64,000 bases of DNA from Sulfolobus sp. E5-1-F (lineage in GTDB: Archaea; Thermoproteota; Thermoprotei_A; Sulfolobales; Sulfolobaceae): positions 2,206,001 to 2,270,000 of the forward strand of contig NZ_CP045687.1 of NCBI RefSeq assembly GCF_009601705.1. The letters are read 5' to 3'. Under the pieces are notes generated by a model. The model searched no databases. It was given only the letters and a program-made list of their open reading frames with translations, and had not been told where the DNA came from. The translations under genes and the position numbers were made by a program. This document shows positions 49,725 to 59,172 of the stretch, in pieces (the first letter of the stretch is position 1; each line of letters begins with the position of its first letter).

Positions 49725-50552
49725 GTGCTTGAAACTATTAATCTTACTAAGATTTATAAAGATGGAACTATAGCCTTAGACAATTTAACGTTCATGGCGA
49801 ATAGTAGAGTCGTCACGCTTTTAGGTAGGAACGGAGCTGGTAAGACAACACTAACTAGAATTCTTTCTACCCAATTGTTACCCACTAGTGGGATTGCTCG
49901 GGTAGAAGGTTATGATGTAGTGAAGGATGCCAAGAAAGTTAGAAAAATAATAGCGTCAATACCTCAAGAGGCTAAGCCAATAGGCATAGCAAGTCCCATG
50001 GAACATTTGGTTATGTATTTAACATCTAGAGGATTATCGTTTAAAGAGGCTACTGAAATTTCTAGGAATGCTCTCAAAGAAGTCGGACTATGGGAGGCTA
50101 GAGATAAACCAAGTGACGAGCTTTCAGGAGGAATGAAAAGGAAGATTTTTGTCGCTATGGCTTTAGCGTCAAATGCTGAGTTAGTGCTATTGGACGAGCC
50201 TACTACAGGGTTAGACCCATATTCTAGGTTAGAAGTCTGGTCTATACTAAAGAGCATAAAGAGTAAAATTTTATTAACTACACATTATATGGAAGAGGCT
50301 GAAGAGCTTTCAGATGAGGTAATCCTTCTGCATAAGGGCAAACTAATAGCTAAGGGAAGCATAAAGGAACTTTTGGCTAAATTTGATAATAAGGTTAGGG
50401 TAGAGGGAATTGGAGAGTATAAGATAGGAAGATTAAGAATTAGTTATGTGGATAGGAATGAGGCATCTGATTACGTAGGGAAATACGTTATTAAGCCAAT
50501 TACGTTGGAGGATCTGTTCATAATTTATAGTGGTGAGAGTCTTGAGGACTAG
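49725..50552 (+). CDS. ABC transporter ATP-binding protein
   Basis: A 275-residue ABC ATPase. Walker [11 protein letters not shown]-loop near IPQEAKP, signature LSGGMKRK, Walker [14 protein letters not shown], and H-loop [12 protein letters not shown] are all present. It starts with GTG at 49725. The permease gene overlaps it by 23 nt, so the two form one ABC-2 type system. This class usually exports drugs, lipids or glycans; the cargo is unknown. Confidence 0.92.
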   Translation: MLETINLTKIYKDGTIALDNLTFMANSRVVTLLGRNGAGKTTLTRILSTQLLPTSGIARVEGYDVVKDAKKVRKIIASIPQEAKPIGIASPMEHLVMYLTSRGLSFKEATEISRNALKEVGLWEARDKPSDELSGGMKRKIFVAMALASNAELVLLDEPTTGLDPYSRLEVWSILKSIKSKILLTTHYMEEAEELSDEVILLHKGKLIAKGSIKELLAKFDNKVRVEGIGEYKIGRLRISYVDRNEASDYVGKYVIKPITLEDLFIIYSGESLED

Positions 50553-51276
50553 TTTTCTGTTAGCTTTTACAATATTTTATGGAGTGTCCTCAATAAGGAG
50601 AGGATTCGTATATGTGTTAACTTATCTTAGTATACCTTTAGCTGAACTGTTTTTAATATATATCATCACGAGAGGAGATTTCGTAAAGTTTGCCATTGTT
50701 GGAGGATTAATTAGCGTTATGGCTAACAACGGTTTTTCACTAATTGGCGATTTAGTGTTCTTAAGGCTTGAAAGTAGACTACAAGATTTGTTGGTTGCAA
50801 CTAGTATAGGGCCTAGTGAGTATATCATGGGGTTAATGCTTGCAAATCTACTATACTCCTCTCCTGGTGTTATATTATACGTTATACTTGCGTTAGTGTA
50901 TCACGTTTTGAATTTAATTAACTTCATACCGTTATTAGTTGACATTACTCTTCTCTTGTTCGCAACATCCTCCATAGGGTTCTTTTTGGCTAGCTTGGTA
51001 CCTCATACAAGATATGGTTGGGGCCTCGCTGGTCTTCTATCTAGCATTTTAACCATAATACCACCTGTATTTTATCCCTATACCTTCCTCTCTAAATCTC
51101 TCTACGTTCCCTTGCTCGTAATACCCACTACAGCTTCTGCAATATTCTTACAAGGGATCACAAATTTAGTGAATACAAGTGTTGAAATGTTAGTTGTATC
51201 ATTTCTAGTTCTATTATTCGAATCTGTATTGTTCTTTTTCCTCTCTGTTAGGTTTAGTAGATGGAGAGAAAGATGA
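50530..51276 (+). CDS. ABC-2 type permease
   Basis: A 248-residue protein with six hydrophobic segments, typical of ABC-2 exporters (six-helix permease with no extracytoplasmic binding domain). It begins with GTG GTG overlapping the ATPase gene. The last 63 nt run under the 3' end of the convergent zinc-ribbon gene. Together with the ATPase it forms an exporter. Confidence 0.8.
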   Translation: MVRVLRTSFLLAFTIFYGVSSIRRGFVYVLTYLSIPLAELFLIYIITRGDFVKFAIVGGLISVMANNGFSLIGDLVFLRLESRLQDLLVATSIGPSEYIMGLMLANLLYSSPGVILYVILALVYHVLNLINFIPLLVDITLLLFATSSIGFFLASLVPHTRYGWGLAGLLSSILTIIPPVFYPYTFLSKSLYVPLLVIPTTASAIFLQGITNLVNTSVEMLVVSFLVLLFESVLFFFLSVRFSRWRER

Positions 51277-51417
51277 TAGCAAAGAAGAATTAGAGTTAAC
51301 TTCATATTCTATAAATATATAGCCACAATTAGGGCATTTTTTCACAACCTTATTATTAATATGTTCCACCAGAATTTCAACAACTTTACCGCACTTAGGG
51401 CATGTTCTTCTAGCCAT
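51214..51417 (-). CDS. Small zinc-ribbon protein
   Basis: 67 residues. An N-terminal zinc ribbon, TCPKCGKVVEI and KKCPNCGYIF (C6, C9, C28, C31), is followed by a Ser/Asn/Glu-rich tail. Its 3' end overlaps the convergent ABC permease gene by 63 nt; within the overlap the tail is less regular. The strict CPxCG pairs and own start support a real gene. Such proteins often bind nucleic acids or serve as basal factors; role unknown. Confidence 0.65.
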   Translation of the reverse strand: MARRTCPKCGKVVEILVEHINNKVVKKCPNCGYIFIEYEVNSNSSLLSSFSPSTKPNREEKEQYRFE

Positions 51418-51523
51418 GAGATACCTCTTTTCCTATTAACCTTTTAAGCGTTTTTCCATATTGGTGAAAGTAGAAGGGCAGTAGTGCATAAAAATTAATT
51501 AGAACTATTTTAAGTTTCTAATT

Positions 51524-52003
51524 ATGAACATTAGCAAACTTCTTCAACTGCCGCTAATTGATGATAATGAGAGTGATGCGGCGGTTGTAGTATTAATAGC
51601 TAAAGGCCAGTATATCATGTTGATAAAGAGGATTACTAATCCAAAAGATCCATGGTCGGGTCAAATGGCTTTGCCAGGAGGTCATAGAGAAAATAATGAG
51701 AGTACTCTTAAAGCAGCTATTAGAGAATGTGAGGAGGAGGTTGGAATCAGACCAAATATAAGGGCCAGTTTAGGAGTATTTTCACCCAATAACGCTAAAA
51801 TAAAAGTTAGGGCGTATATTGCATTCCTTGATGAGCTAATAGAACCGAGGCCGAATCCAGTGGAGATAGATAAGGCATTTTGGGTTCACGAGAGTGAATT
51901 TGTAAGAGGAGATAACGCATTTTACTATAAGCAATATAGGATTTGGGGAATGACATATAGAATACTTTCTAAATTGTTTGAAATAGTCGAACTTAAAATT
52001 TAA
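51524..52003 (+). CDS. Nudix hydrolase (CoA pyrophosphatase-like)
   Basis: 159 residues with the full Nudix box GGHRENNESTLKAAIRECEEEVGI (two fragments: GGHRENNESTL and REC-EEEVGI, residues 52-74), whose glutamates bind Mg. The segment WSGQMALPGG immediately before it is typical of NUDT7/8-type CoA and acyl-CoA pyrophosphatases. It has a leaderless promoter. Substrate is a nucleoside diphosphate derivative; CoA is only a suggestion. Confidence 0.88.
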   Translation: MNISKLLQLPLIDDNESDAAVVVLIAKGQYIMLIKRITNPKDPWSGQMALPGGHRENNESTLKAAIRECEEEVGIRPNIRASLGVFSPNNAKIKVRAYIAFLDELIEPRPNPVEIDKAFWVHESEFVRGDNAFYYKQYRIWGMTYRILSKLFEIVELKI

Positions 52004-52030
52004 ATTTTATATATAATTAATGGTAACTGA

Positions 52031-53020
52031 ATGATAAGAGCTGAGATTCCAACTTCATTATATATAACTTTTCAAGAGGTGATAAAGGATGTTGCAATTT
52101 ATGAAATGGATGATGTTGTTATAATATCGTTAGATGACTCTTTAATTGAAATAAGAAGATCCATTAGTTCTGGAATTGCCAATACCGCTTTCTATTATGG
52201 AGAGGAAAAGCTATGCGAAATCTTTGATTTAAATGAAGTCCATGACTACGTTAATCAAGGACTGTACAAGTTTAATGATTATAAGGAATCTGTAAGGTAT
52301 TGCTTATTTTCGATTTCAAAATTTATTAAGGAAAGATCTATTGAGGTCTCTTCTAAGAAATTTCTTTACGCTAACGCTGGGATATTCAGCAATATAAATA
52401 ATTTTATTGAAGGGAATTATCCAATATTGGGTAAGAATAAAATTGAGGATGAAGTTCAATATTTGATAAGAGCTAATGATAAGGTAATAGTGTTGAGCGT
52501 GATAGTATCTTCAATAGAAAATAAGAAGATTTACGCTTTTGCTAGTATCGAAGATGGGGATGATAGTAGACAAATAGCTGTCTTATTTAATGATAGAATA
52601 TATTATATTGATGAGTTAAAATTTGAGAACATTAATAACATCGAGACTGGGATAAGTAAGATAGTTGATTATATAATAAATTATGACGAGAGTAAGGAAG
52701 AAGAAATTGACAATTATTTGCTACTAACGATAAATAAAATAGGTAATCTCTCCGAAAGGTTTATTACTATAAGGAATATTATAGATGCTATAAGTGATAT
52801 CGCCTCACATGTTAATCTAAGGATAAATTTTGATCACTTTGACGGAGATATTGATCTGAAGTTGATCGAAAGTCAAAATATTATTAGTATAGGTAAGGTT
52901 AAAGATAATAAAATACTTACGATAAATGGTTATGAAACAATAAATGACGCATATAGTGCAATTAGAAGATTAATAGAAATTGGGATTGAGAAAATGAGGA
53001 AAGAATCTATTTATTATTGA
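52031..53020 (+). CDS. Hypothetical protein
   Basis: Not recognised. 329 residues, soluble, acidic, rich in Ile/Asn/Asp, with a repeated feel: two beta-rich parts separated by helical segments. Box A TTTTATATATA (52004-52014) puts the ATG at 52031 at leaderless distance. Its 3' end overlaps the convergent fragment of the IS-split gene by 14 nt. Confidence 0.6.
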   Translation: MIRAEIPTSLYITFQEVIKDVAIYEMDDVVIISLDDSLIEIRRSISSGIANTAFYYGEEKLCEIFDLNEVHDYVNQGLYKFNDYKESVRYCLFSISKFIKERSIEVSSKKFLYANAGIFSNINNFIEGNYPILGKNKIEDEVQYLIRANDKVIVLSVIVSSIENKKIYAFASIEDGDDSRQIAVLFNDRIYYIDELKFENINNIETGISKIVDYIINYDESKEEEIDNYLLLTINKIGNLSERFITIRNIIDAISDIASHVNLRINFDHFDGDIDLKLIESQNIISIGKVKDNKILTINGYETINDAYSAIRRLIEIGIEKMRKESIYY

Positions 53021-53158
53021 TGCAAATTCTCTTTCCTTTTCTCTCAATAAGTATATCACACTCATTGAATGAAATCCAAAATTTTACTAAATCTCCTTCC
53101 CTCGAGATAAAGGACGCTGACTCATCTTCAGTTAGTACTTTATAGATTTTATCGTAGT
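53007..53158 (-). pseudogene. 3' fragment of a gene split by the insertion sequence
   Basis: The minus-strand frame YDKIYKVLTEDESASF...RICINNK ends at a stop at 53007-53009 and continues, in frame, the protein whose 5' part lies at 54282-54759 on the other side of the IS. The continuous reading predicted is WLNNYDKIYKVL across the junction. It overlaps the convergent gene's 3' end by 14 nt, as an original gene end would. Function unknown. Confidence 0.55.
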
Positions 53159-54201
53159 CTGAATAGTTTCTTATAGTCAAAGAAGTATCCATAAACGTTT
53201 TTCAAGTACCTTGAGAGAGCCTTTACACCAAGGTGGGAACCGAGCTCATACTTCAAGATGTGGAGGAAGTTCACAACTAGGCCAACAAGCTTCATGTATC
53301 CGAGGATCTTGACTACGCTCTTGAACGAACTGCTCCTAAGGCCTAGGACCTTCAAATCCCTTATCACAGTTTCAACATCCCACCTATTCTCCCAAGTCGT
53401 TATTACCTCCTCAGAGGTCATGGTTAGGTCGGTCGTGAAGAAGTACCTCCTCCCGCAACCTTTATAATTATTAACTACAATTAATTTAATAGGAACGCCG
53501 AGGTACGTGACGGAGAACTCTCCCTCGGGGAACTCGGCGACCGGCACGGATCTACCTCCCTCGGTAACCCGCGCGCTCGCCTTAAGTTCCGAAACAACAC
53601 CGGGCAGAAGAGTTCTCCTGTTCACGTACCACGAATCGAACGCTATTGAACTAACGTTAAGCCTCCTCCTCACTTTCTCTATCAGCTCAATTGCGATTTC
53701 GATCTTCGTTCTGAACTGGACTGGCTTCCCTTCTTGTTTCAAGATATTCACGACTTTTTGTGGTAGGTAGATCTCGAGGTGGATCAAGTAGACCTCGTTG
53801 GTTTCCAAGTCCCTTATTGTGGCTACAAGGATTTGGTGTGCTGGGATGTAGGTTTTATCCTTCCTGGAGTAGAAGAATTGGGTCATGTGAGCTGAGACCC
53901 ACGCGGCTTCAGCGTAGTATTTCTCGTTTAGTGTGTCGTCTATTGAGAGCTGGACCTTGTGTTCCCCTACTAATTCCTTCACTACTTCGATTAGATCGAC
54001 CTTAGCGACCTCCTCTAACTTCCTCAAGGCGTATTCGTAGTCAATTCCAGCCGTGGTGCACTTGGCCCTCATTGATCCATCCTCGATCAGAGATGCACCC
54101 AGTAACTTCACTAGGGATTTACTGCCTAGCGTCTTCTTCACTTTCTCTAGGTACTTCCTTACCTTTGCAAATCCCCTGTTGAAGAGACTCGTTATTTTCA
54201 T
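53149..54201 (-). CDS. IS4-superfamily DDE transposase
   Basis: 350 residues. Catalytic triad: D88/D89 in LSIDDTL, D189 in IAFDSWYVNRR, and E277 in WENRWDVETVIRDLK, which fits the IS4 Y(2)R(3)E(6)K signature with W for Y. This is the fold of the ISH3/IS4 elements of Sulfolobales; I cannot name the exact element. The coding sequence is intact and GC-rich, with GC-rich codons unlike the AT-rich neighbours. Its stop codon lies about 8-10 nt beyond the inferred terminal repeat, so the transposase end may be supplied by flanking DNA, or the IS boundary lies slightly further out. Confidence 0.9.
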   Translation of the reverse strand: MKITSLFNRGFAKVRKYLEKVKKTLGSKSLVKLLGASLIEDGSMRAKCTTAGIDYEYALRKLEEVAKVDLIEVVKELVGEHKVQLSIDDTLNEKYYAEAAWVSAHMTQFFYSRKDKTYIPAHQILVATIRDLETNEVYLIHLEIYLPQKVVNILKQEGKPVQFRTKIEIAIELIEKVRRRLNVSSIAFDSWYVNRRTLLPGVVSELKASARVTEGGRSVPVAEFPEGEFSVTYLGVPIKLIVVNNYKGCGRRYFFTTDLTMTSEEVITTWENRWDVETVIRDLKVLGLRSSSFKSVVKILGYMKLVGLVVNFLHILKYELGSHLGVKALSRYLKNVYGYFFDYKKLFRLR

Positions 54202-54281
54202 TGTTTAGTCTTGGTATTATCATCCTAAAAAGTTTTTAAGGTATTTCAAATTGACGTCATTTTCAGGAAACTACTATTCAG
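53159..54281 (-). mobile_element. IS4-type insertion sequence, about 1.12 kb
   Basis: The element carries one transposase gene. Its ends are short imperfect inverted repeats: CTGAATAGTTTC at the left (53159-53170) and, on the minus strand at the right, CTGAATAGTAGTTTC (54281-54267), differing by a 3-bp insertion. No clean direct target duplication is visible, which may mean the ends are a few bases off or the copy is old or rearranged. Composition is clearly GC-richer than the host DNA. Confidence 0.75.
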
Positions 54282-54759
54282 TGTTTAACCATATTGCATA
54301 CCTTCCATCCAAAGTGTCCATATGAGATTTGAACTCCACAATCCCTATTTCATCTAGAACTCTTTTAGCTAAAATAAGTTTATCAATCCACGATTTTACG
54401 AAATTTACCTTATCCTTAGCTTCCTTTAGTCCAAAATATTTATAGTAAAATAGTGATGGTGTATATATTGCTTCCAATACGGAATTATCACCAATAAAAT
54501 ATATCTTTAGATTATATTTTGTAAGAAACGAGACTATTTCATTGATCTTACTCATTATCTCATCAAAGTTATCGGTCTCGTAAGCGAATCTATGTTTCAC
54601 TAATTCTGAAATTACATCGTCCACTTGCTCACAGTGGCCGTTCTGACATTTGGATAGTAACAATACATTATCCCTCGTATATTCGAACACATAATAAAAT
54701 TCTCCACCCTCACAAGGTATCAATTTGTCTTTATTTACGCAGTAAACGTATCTTGACAC
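54282..54759 (-). pseudogene. 5' part of a gene interrupted by the insertion sequence
   Basis: From GTG 54759 a frame of about 159 residues (MSRYVYCVNKDKLIPCEGGE...) runs to the IS and reads into a stop (TAG) inside the inferred terminal repeat at 54274-54276. Without the IS it would continue in frame into 53158-53007, giving a protein of about 210 residues. Two Cys-containing stretches near residues 53-62 (KCQNGHCEQ) could bind metal. No family recognised. A complete gene ending by chance at the IS edge is the alternative. Confidence 0.55.
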
Positions 54760-54811
54760 AAATATACTCTCGATAAAAAACTATTTTTATAATTTATCCA
54801 CTTTTTTATTA

Positions 54812-55891
54812 ATGGATTGGATTGATGAATTAGCTAGAATCGTCAAAATATCAGACGGAAAAAAAGAAGGCTCTAGTAGATGGAAAATTACAGCTATACC
54901 ACGAACTTACGAGGAACTTAAGGACGTGATTAAGTTTGCTAATGAAAGAAAATTGTCTATTTATCCTTTTTCATTCAATATGCACCATATAGGTCCTTCC
55001 ATTAATACCGATATAGGAGTTAAATTAAGCCAATTTGATAAAATTATTGAGATTTCAGACGAGGATCTTTACGTTACATCACAAGTTGGAGTAAAAGTTT
55101 CGGACTTATTTGAAATGATAAAAGCCAAGGGCTTATTTCTTCCAGCATATTATGATGGATCCTTAGGAGGATTGTTGGCAACCAACTTACCTACGCCCTT
55201 TTCTTCATTTTACGGTTATCCTAAAAACTTAATATTAATGGCTAAGGTGATTACTGGAGATGGTATCATAGTCAAAGGTGGTGGTAAGACCCTTAAATTC
55301 TCTTCTGGCTACAAAATACACAAAATTCTATCTGGTATGCTGGGCTGGTTAGGTATCTATCTAGAGGCAACACTAAAGGTATATCCATTTCCTGAAATAA
55401 TTACCACATTTCAGACTGATAAGATTGCCTTAACAAGTAAATACAGGCCAATTTCCATAATATACGAAGTTGATGAGAAAGGTGAAAGGACTCATGTTAC
55501 ATTTATTGGATTTAGAAAAGCAATGAGCAAAATAGAGGAGGAAATTGGAGTAAAAGGACAAGATGGTTTCTATGACGTGAACTACATTAATGGCGAAAGT
55601 GTTGTTTCAATCCATACTGTAAGAGGGAGAGAGGTTGAGGAGATTAAGAAGGCTAAGACTATTATGAAGGTTAAAAGGGGAATAGGAATTATTGGGACTG
55701 GTTATTGTAGATTGGAAGTAGATTCATTTGAAAATCTAGAGGTATTGAGGCGAGAAATAAATGGACATGTAGTAGTTGAAAGAGGAGATTATAAGGGAGA
55801 TTACTGGGGAATTAGCGATAAAGAAACGTTGCATAAGCTTAAGGAAGCTTTTGATCCCAATAATATTCTTCTACCCGGGTTATTACTTTAA
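54812..55891 (+). CDS. GlcE-like FAD-binding oxidase subunit
   Basis: 359 residues with a PCMH-type FAD-binding domain: AIPRTYEELKDVIKFAN, then LGGLLATNLPTPF (flavin loop) and TGDGIIVKGGGKTLKFSSGY. It resembles the GlcE subunit of glycolate oxidase and related D-2-hydroxyacid dehydrogenases. Short C terminus, as in GlcE. Box A TATTTTTATAAT (54782-54793) gives a leaderless ATG. The GlcD- and GlcF-like genes follow, forming a three-subunit enzyme. Confidence 0.82.
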   Translation: MDWIDELARIVKISDGKKEGSSRWKITAIPRTYEELKDVIKFANERKLSIYPFSFNMHHIGPSINTDIGVKLSQFDKIIEISDEDLYVTSQVGVKVSDLFEMIKAKGLFLPAYYDGSLGGLLATNLPTPFSSFYGYPKNLILMAKVITGDGIIVKGGGKTLKFSSGYKIHKILSGMLGWLGIYLEATLKVYPFPEIITTFQTDKIALTSKYRPISIIYEVDEKGERTHVTFIGFRKAMSKIEEEIGVKGQDGFYDVNYINGESVVSIHTVRGREVEEIKKAKTIMKVKRGIGIIGTGYCRLEVDSFENLEVLRREINGHVVVERGDYKGDYWGISDKETLHKLKEAFDPNNILLPGLLL

Positions 55892-55963
55892 TAGAGAAGT
55901 TTATATAAGTCAGAGAGAAAATAGAAACAGCATTTTATAAACTACCTTGACGACATTAAGTTC

Positions 55964-57367
55964 GTGATTAACAAACTAGCTGAGATAGTAGGCGAGGAGT
56001 GGGTAATAGCAAATGATGAAGCTAAGCTGTATTCATATCCTGCATTCATACCCTTAAAAATAGAACCACCAGTAGTCGTTTTACCTGGAAGTGAGGAAGA
56101 AGTAGTTTCTCTAGTGAATTTTCTTAACGAGAATAATATAAAGTATCTAGTAAGGGGTTCTGGGACAAGTTTAAGCGGTGCGACTACTCCGACACAAGGA
56201 GAGGTTATAATTTCGTTGACAAGACTAAACAGAATTTACTCAATAGATAATTTTGAAATCAGTGTAGGACCAGGATTAGCAAACTTTCTAATTAATAAAA
56301 CCCTAGGCAATACTAACCTTTTCTACGCACCAGATCCTTCAAGTTATGTAGTATCATCAATAGGTGGTAATATAAGTCACGACTCTGGTGGGATGCACAC
56401 TCCAAAATACGGTACTACTTTCGACAGTGTAATAAAATTAAGGGTTCTTCTGAGTAATGGAAAAGTTGAGGAAATCGGTGGTAATAATTTCTTTGATGCT
56501 ACATCAATATTTGTAGGAGCAGAGGGTACTTTAGGGGTTATTTTAAGAGCAACGTTAAGGTTATTTCCAAAGCCTGAGGTCAGTAGAACTCTTCTAGCCT
56601 CGTTCAGTTCAATTGACGATGCAGGAAAGGCCGTTGTAAGTGTGTATAAGTCTGGTGTAACACCAGCAGCAATGGAGTTTCTGGATAGAAATTCGATTAT
56701 TGCCATAGAGAATACTCAATATAAGGCAAATTACCCTATGGCCGAAGCTATCCTTTTAATAGAACTTGATGGATACGGTGCCAATGTAGAAGAGGAAGAG
56801 GCTAGAGTAGTGAAGGCAATAAGAGAGAATAACGGAGAAGTTTTCATTCCTAAAGATGATGAAGAGAAAAATAGATGGTGGTGGGGCAGAAAGGGGGCTT
56901 TTCCGTCATTTGCCTACTATTCTCCAGCTTATTTAACACTAGACGCTAATGTTCCTAGATCAACCTTGCCTACAATGTTAAGATTCACATATGAGATCAG
57001 TAAGAAATATGGATTGCCCGTTGCGAATAGTTTTCATGCGGGAGATGGCACTTTACATCCACTGATAGGGTTCGATCCCAAAAACGTTGATGAAACGATT
57101 AAGGCAATTAAAGCGGCTGAGGAGATAACGAAATTAGCTATAAAATTAGGTGGGGTGCCTAGTGGGGAACACGGTATTGGAATAGAGAAGATAAAGTTTA
57201 TGAAGCTTTATTACTCAGAAGATGATTTGACCTTAATGCGAAGATTGAAGACAGTATTTGATCCCAAGAGACTTCTGAATCCGTGTAAATTAGTACCCCC
57301 GGCTAAGAATGAAATATGTAATACCGTTAATAGGGTGCATACTTACTTATTGGAGGGAGATATATGA
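55964..57367 (+). CDS. GlcD-like FAD-linked 2-hydroxyacid oxidase/dehydrogenase
   Basis: 467 residues. N-terminal FAD domain with YLVRGSGTSLSGATTPTQG and SIGGNISHDSGGMHTPKYG; C-terminal FAD oxidase domain with HAGDGTLHPLIGFDP and the GEHGIGIEK signature that carries the substrate-binding His. The start is GTG at 55964, about 27 nt after box A CATTTTATAAAC (55932-55943). Oxidises glycolate, D-lactate or another 2-hydroxyacid; electrons go to the GlcF-like Fe-S protein, whose gene overlaps by 4 nt. Confidence 0.9.
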   Translation: MINKLAEIVGEEWVIANDEAKLYSYPAFIPLKIEPPVVVLPGSEEEVVSLVNFLNENNIKYLVRGSGTSLSGATTPTQGEVIISLTRLNRIYSIDNFEISVGPGLANFLINKTLGNTNLFYAPDPSSYVVSSIGGNISHDSGGMHTPKYGTTFDSVIKLRVLLSNGKVEEIGGNNFFDATSIFVGAEGTLGVILRATLRLFPKPEVSRTLLASFSSIDDAGKAVVSVYKSGVTPAAMEFLDRNSIIAIENTQYKANYPMAEAILLIELDGYGANVEEEEARVVKAIRENNGEVFIPKDDEEKNRWWWGRKGAFPSFAYYSPAYLTLDANVPRSTLPTMLRFTYEISKKYGLPVANSFHAGDGTLHPLIGFDPKNVDETIKAIKAAEEITKLAIKLGGVPSGEHGIGIEKIKFMKLYYSEDDLTLMRRLKTVFDPKRLLNPCKLVPPAKNEICNTVNRVHTYLLEGDI

Positions 57368-58398
57368 TCTCATCTTTGAAATTAACTGAAATGTGTACCC
57401 ACTGTGGATTTTGTCTAGAAACTTGTCCAACTTACGTTGTAACTAGAAACGAGGTTCACTCACCTAGGGGTAGAATAGAAGCAGTGAGAGTTGGAATAAA
57501 CAGTATTGGATTTGAGACATGTATGTATTGTAGGTTGTGTGAAACTGCTTGTCCAGCAGGTGTTAGATACGCTCAAATTATCACGCCAGTTAGGAAAAGC
57601 TCCACAAAGAAAACTTTAATGGAAAAGATGTTAGAGAATCCGAAATTACTAAGTAAGTCATTAAAACTATTAGGTAAGGTAAATAGCTATCCAGATGTAG
57701 AAAGGGTTATGAAATTCGTTAAACCTAATGAGATCTCAGAACCACTAGAAAATAATGAAGAAGGGGATATAATATTATTTCCTGGTTGTATAGAATCCGT
57801 TATATTTAGGAAAACTGTTGAAAAAGCTTACAAATTCTTAAGTAGAAATTATAAGGTAAAAATTATTAATGGATGTTGTGGGTTAGCTCACATAAGTAAT
57901 GGAAATTATGAAGGGGCTAGAAAATTAGCAATAAAACTTGCTGAAAAGGCTAAGGGTAAAAAGGTCATTACATTACAGTCTAATTGTGCTGCCTTTATGA
58001 AGGAATACAAGGAATGGTTTGGTATAGAAATCAATTCATACGATTTTGCTGAATTTTTGATAAAAGAAGGGATAGAGTTACCTAAGGTTAACGATACATT
58101 TACTATTCACTATCCTTGTCACGCATATAGACAAAAGCTAGTTACACATATCCGTAATGCAGCTGAGAAAATGGGAATTAAAATAAGTGAAATGGAGGAT
58201 CCACATTTTGAATGTGGAGCTGGTGGTGATTATTGGATCTTTCATCCTAAGTTATCTGATATGGTCATGAACATTAAGAGGGATAAGATAGCGAAAAGTG
58301 GGGTTAGAAAGGTTATTGTAACTAACAGCGTTTGTGCATTAGCTATAAGGTCAATGGGTTATAATGTGTATCATATTGCTGACTTATTGGATACCTAA
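57364..58398 (+). CDS. GlcF-like Fe-S oxidoreductase subunit
   Basis: 344 residues. Two [4Fe-4S] ferredoxin motifs: C11/C14/C17/C21 in CTHCGFCLETCP and C53/C56/C59/C63 in CMYCRLCETACP. Two CCG-type domains follow (GCCGLAH and the ECGAGGDYW variant), which bind an additional cluster in the GlcF/HdrB family. It starts at an ATGA overlap with the GlcD-like gene, with a strong SD (GGAGGGA). It transfers electrons from the flavoprotein subunits to the quinone pool or another acceptor. Confidence 0.88.
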   Translation: MISSLKLTEMCTHCGFCLETCPTYVVTRNEVHSPRGRIEAVRVGINSIGFETCMYCRLCETACPAGVRYAQIITPVRKSSTKKTLMEKMLENPKLLSKSLKLLGKVNSYPDVERVMKFVKPNEISEPLENNEEGDIILFPGCIESVIFRKTVEKAYKFLSRNYKVKIINGCCGLAHISNGNYEGARKLAIKLAEKAKGKKVITLQSNCAAFMKEYKEWFGIEINSYDFAEFLIKEGIELPKVNDTFTIHYPCHAYRQKLVTHIRNAAEKMGIKISEMEDPHFECGAGGDYWIFHPKLSDMVMNIKRDKIAKSGVRKVIVTNSVCALAIRSMGYNVYHIADLLDT

Positions 58399-59172
58399 TA
58401 AATTCCATCTCTCGTTAGAATATTTTTCCTTGTAAAGTCTATTAGCTAATTTTATCTCACTTGAGGTTAGACTTCCCATAAATACATCTCTTTCATTCAA
58501 TGCCTTAACGAAACCTTTTATCATAGCGTCAAAAATTTGATCCATTTCCACATCAATAAATTCGAATAAACCCACTATTCTACTCTTTAAGAAATCCTCA
58601 GTAACACCGGGTGCTCTAATCACCTTTAACCAGATCTTAGGTTCAAATCTAAGTAGCAAGGTACCGTGTTGTAATAACGCTTTATCATCCCTTACTTGCG
58701 CTGATCCAGATATTTTTCTCCCGGCAACTACCACATCGCTTGATCCACTTCTCAAATAACATAAGTCATGTTTTTTCATATCCCCCAGACCTCTAATGTC
58801 AACGTTCTCCCCCAAGATTTGAAGAGTGTATAATATGCCCTTAGCGATCTCTATAGCAGACTCATCAACACTTAACTTAGCTATTGTATTGTTAGTTGAT
58901 AATACTACACTGTATGTAATTTCGTTGTCTTCTGGATGTAATAATGCACCTCCGCCAGTTGGTCTTCTAACCAATTTAAAGCCTAACTCTCTAATATTAT
59001 CTAAGTAAGCAGCGTTAGCGTTTTGTCCCCTCCCAAGACTTACACCAGACGGAGACCACATGTATAGTCTTAATGTATCATAATTAACGCTATTTCTAAT
59101 CAGCATTATTGCTTCATCAATTGCCATATTATAGTATGGATCTCTAGGACCATCAACTATTATTCTTAGCAT
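58384..59172 (-). CDS. LplA-fold lipoyl/octanoyl transferase, LipM-like
   Basis: 262 residues of the biotin/lipoyl protein ligase fold, without a separate C-terminal accessory domain. [11 protein letters not shown] (residues 69-79) and [11 protein letters not shown] with K153 are the conserved motifs. A cysteine, C138 in DLCYLRSG, lies 15 residues before K153, the spacing I recall for the catalytic Cys of LipM-type octanoyltransferases, so this may transfer octanoyl groups rather than be an ATP-dependent ligase. It is last in the operon lipoyl protein-lipA-lplA and overlaps lipA by 20 nt. Its 3' end overlaps the GlcF-like gene by 15 nt. Confidence 0.8.
   Translation of the reverse strand: MLRIIVDGPRDPYYNMAIDEAIMLIRNSVNYDTLRLYMWSPSGVSLGRGQNANAAYLDNIRELGFKLVRRPTGGGALLHPEDNEITYSVVLSTNNTIAKLSVDESAIEIAKGILYTLQILGENVDIRGLGDMKKHDLCYLRSGSSDVVVAGRKISGSAQVRDDKALLQHGTLLLRFEPKIWLKVIRAPGVTEDFLKSRIVGLFEFIDVEMDQIFDAMIKGFVKALNERDVFMGSLTSSEIKLANRLYKEKYSNERWNLLGIQ

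Noticed and set aside
53258-54005. Three plus-strand open frames opposite the transposase
   Set aside because: They are shadows in the GC-rich transposase gene, have no family motifs or ribosome sites, and overlap a clear DDE transposase.
57060-57085. tRNA T-arm-like string GGGTTCGATCCC
   Set aside because: It lies within the conserved GlcD-like coding sequence (LIGFDP region) and no acceptor, D or anticodon arms fit around it.
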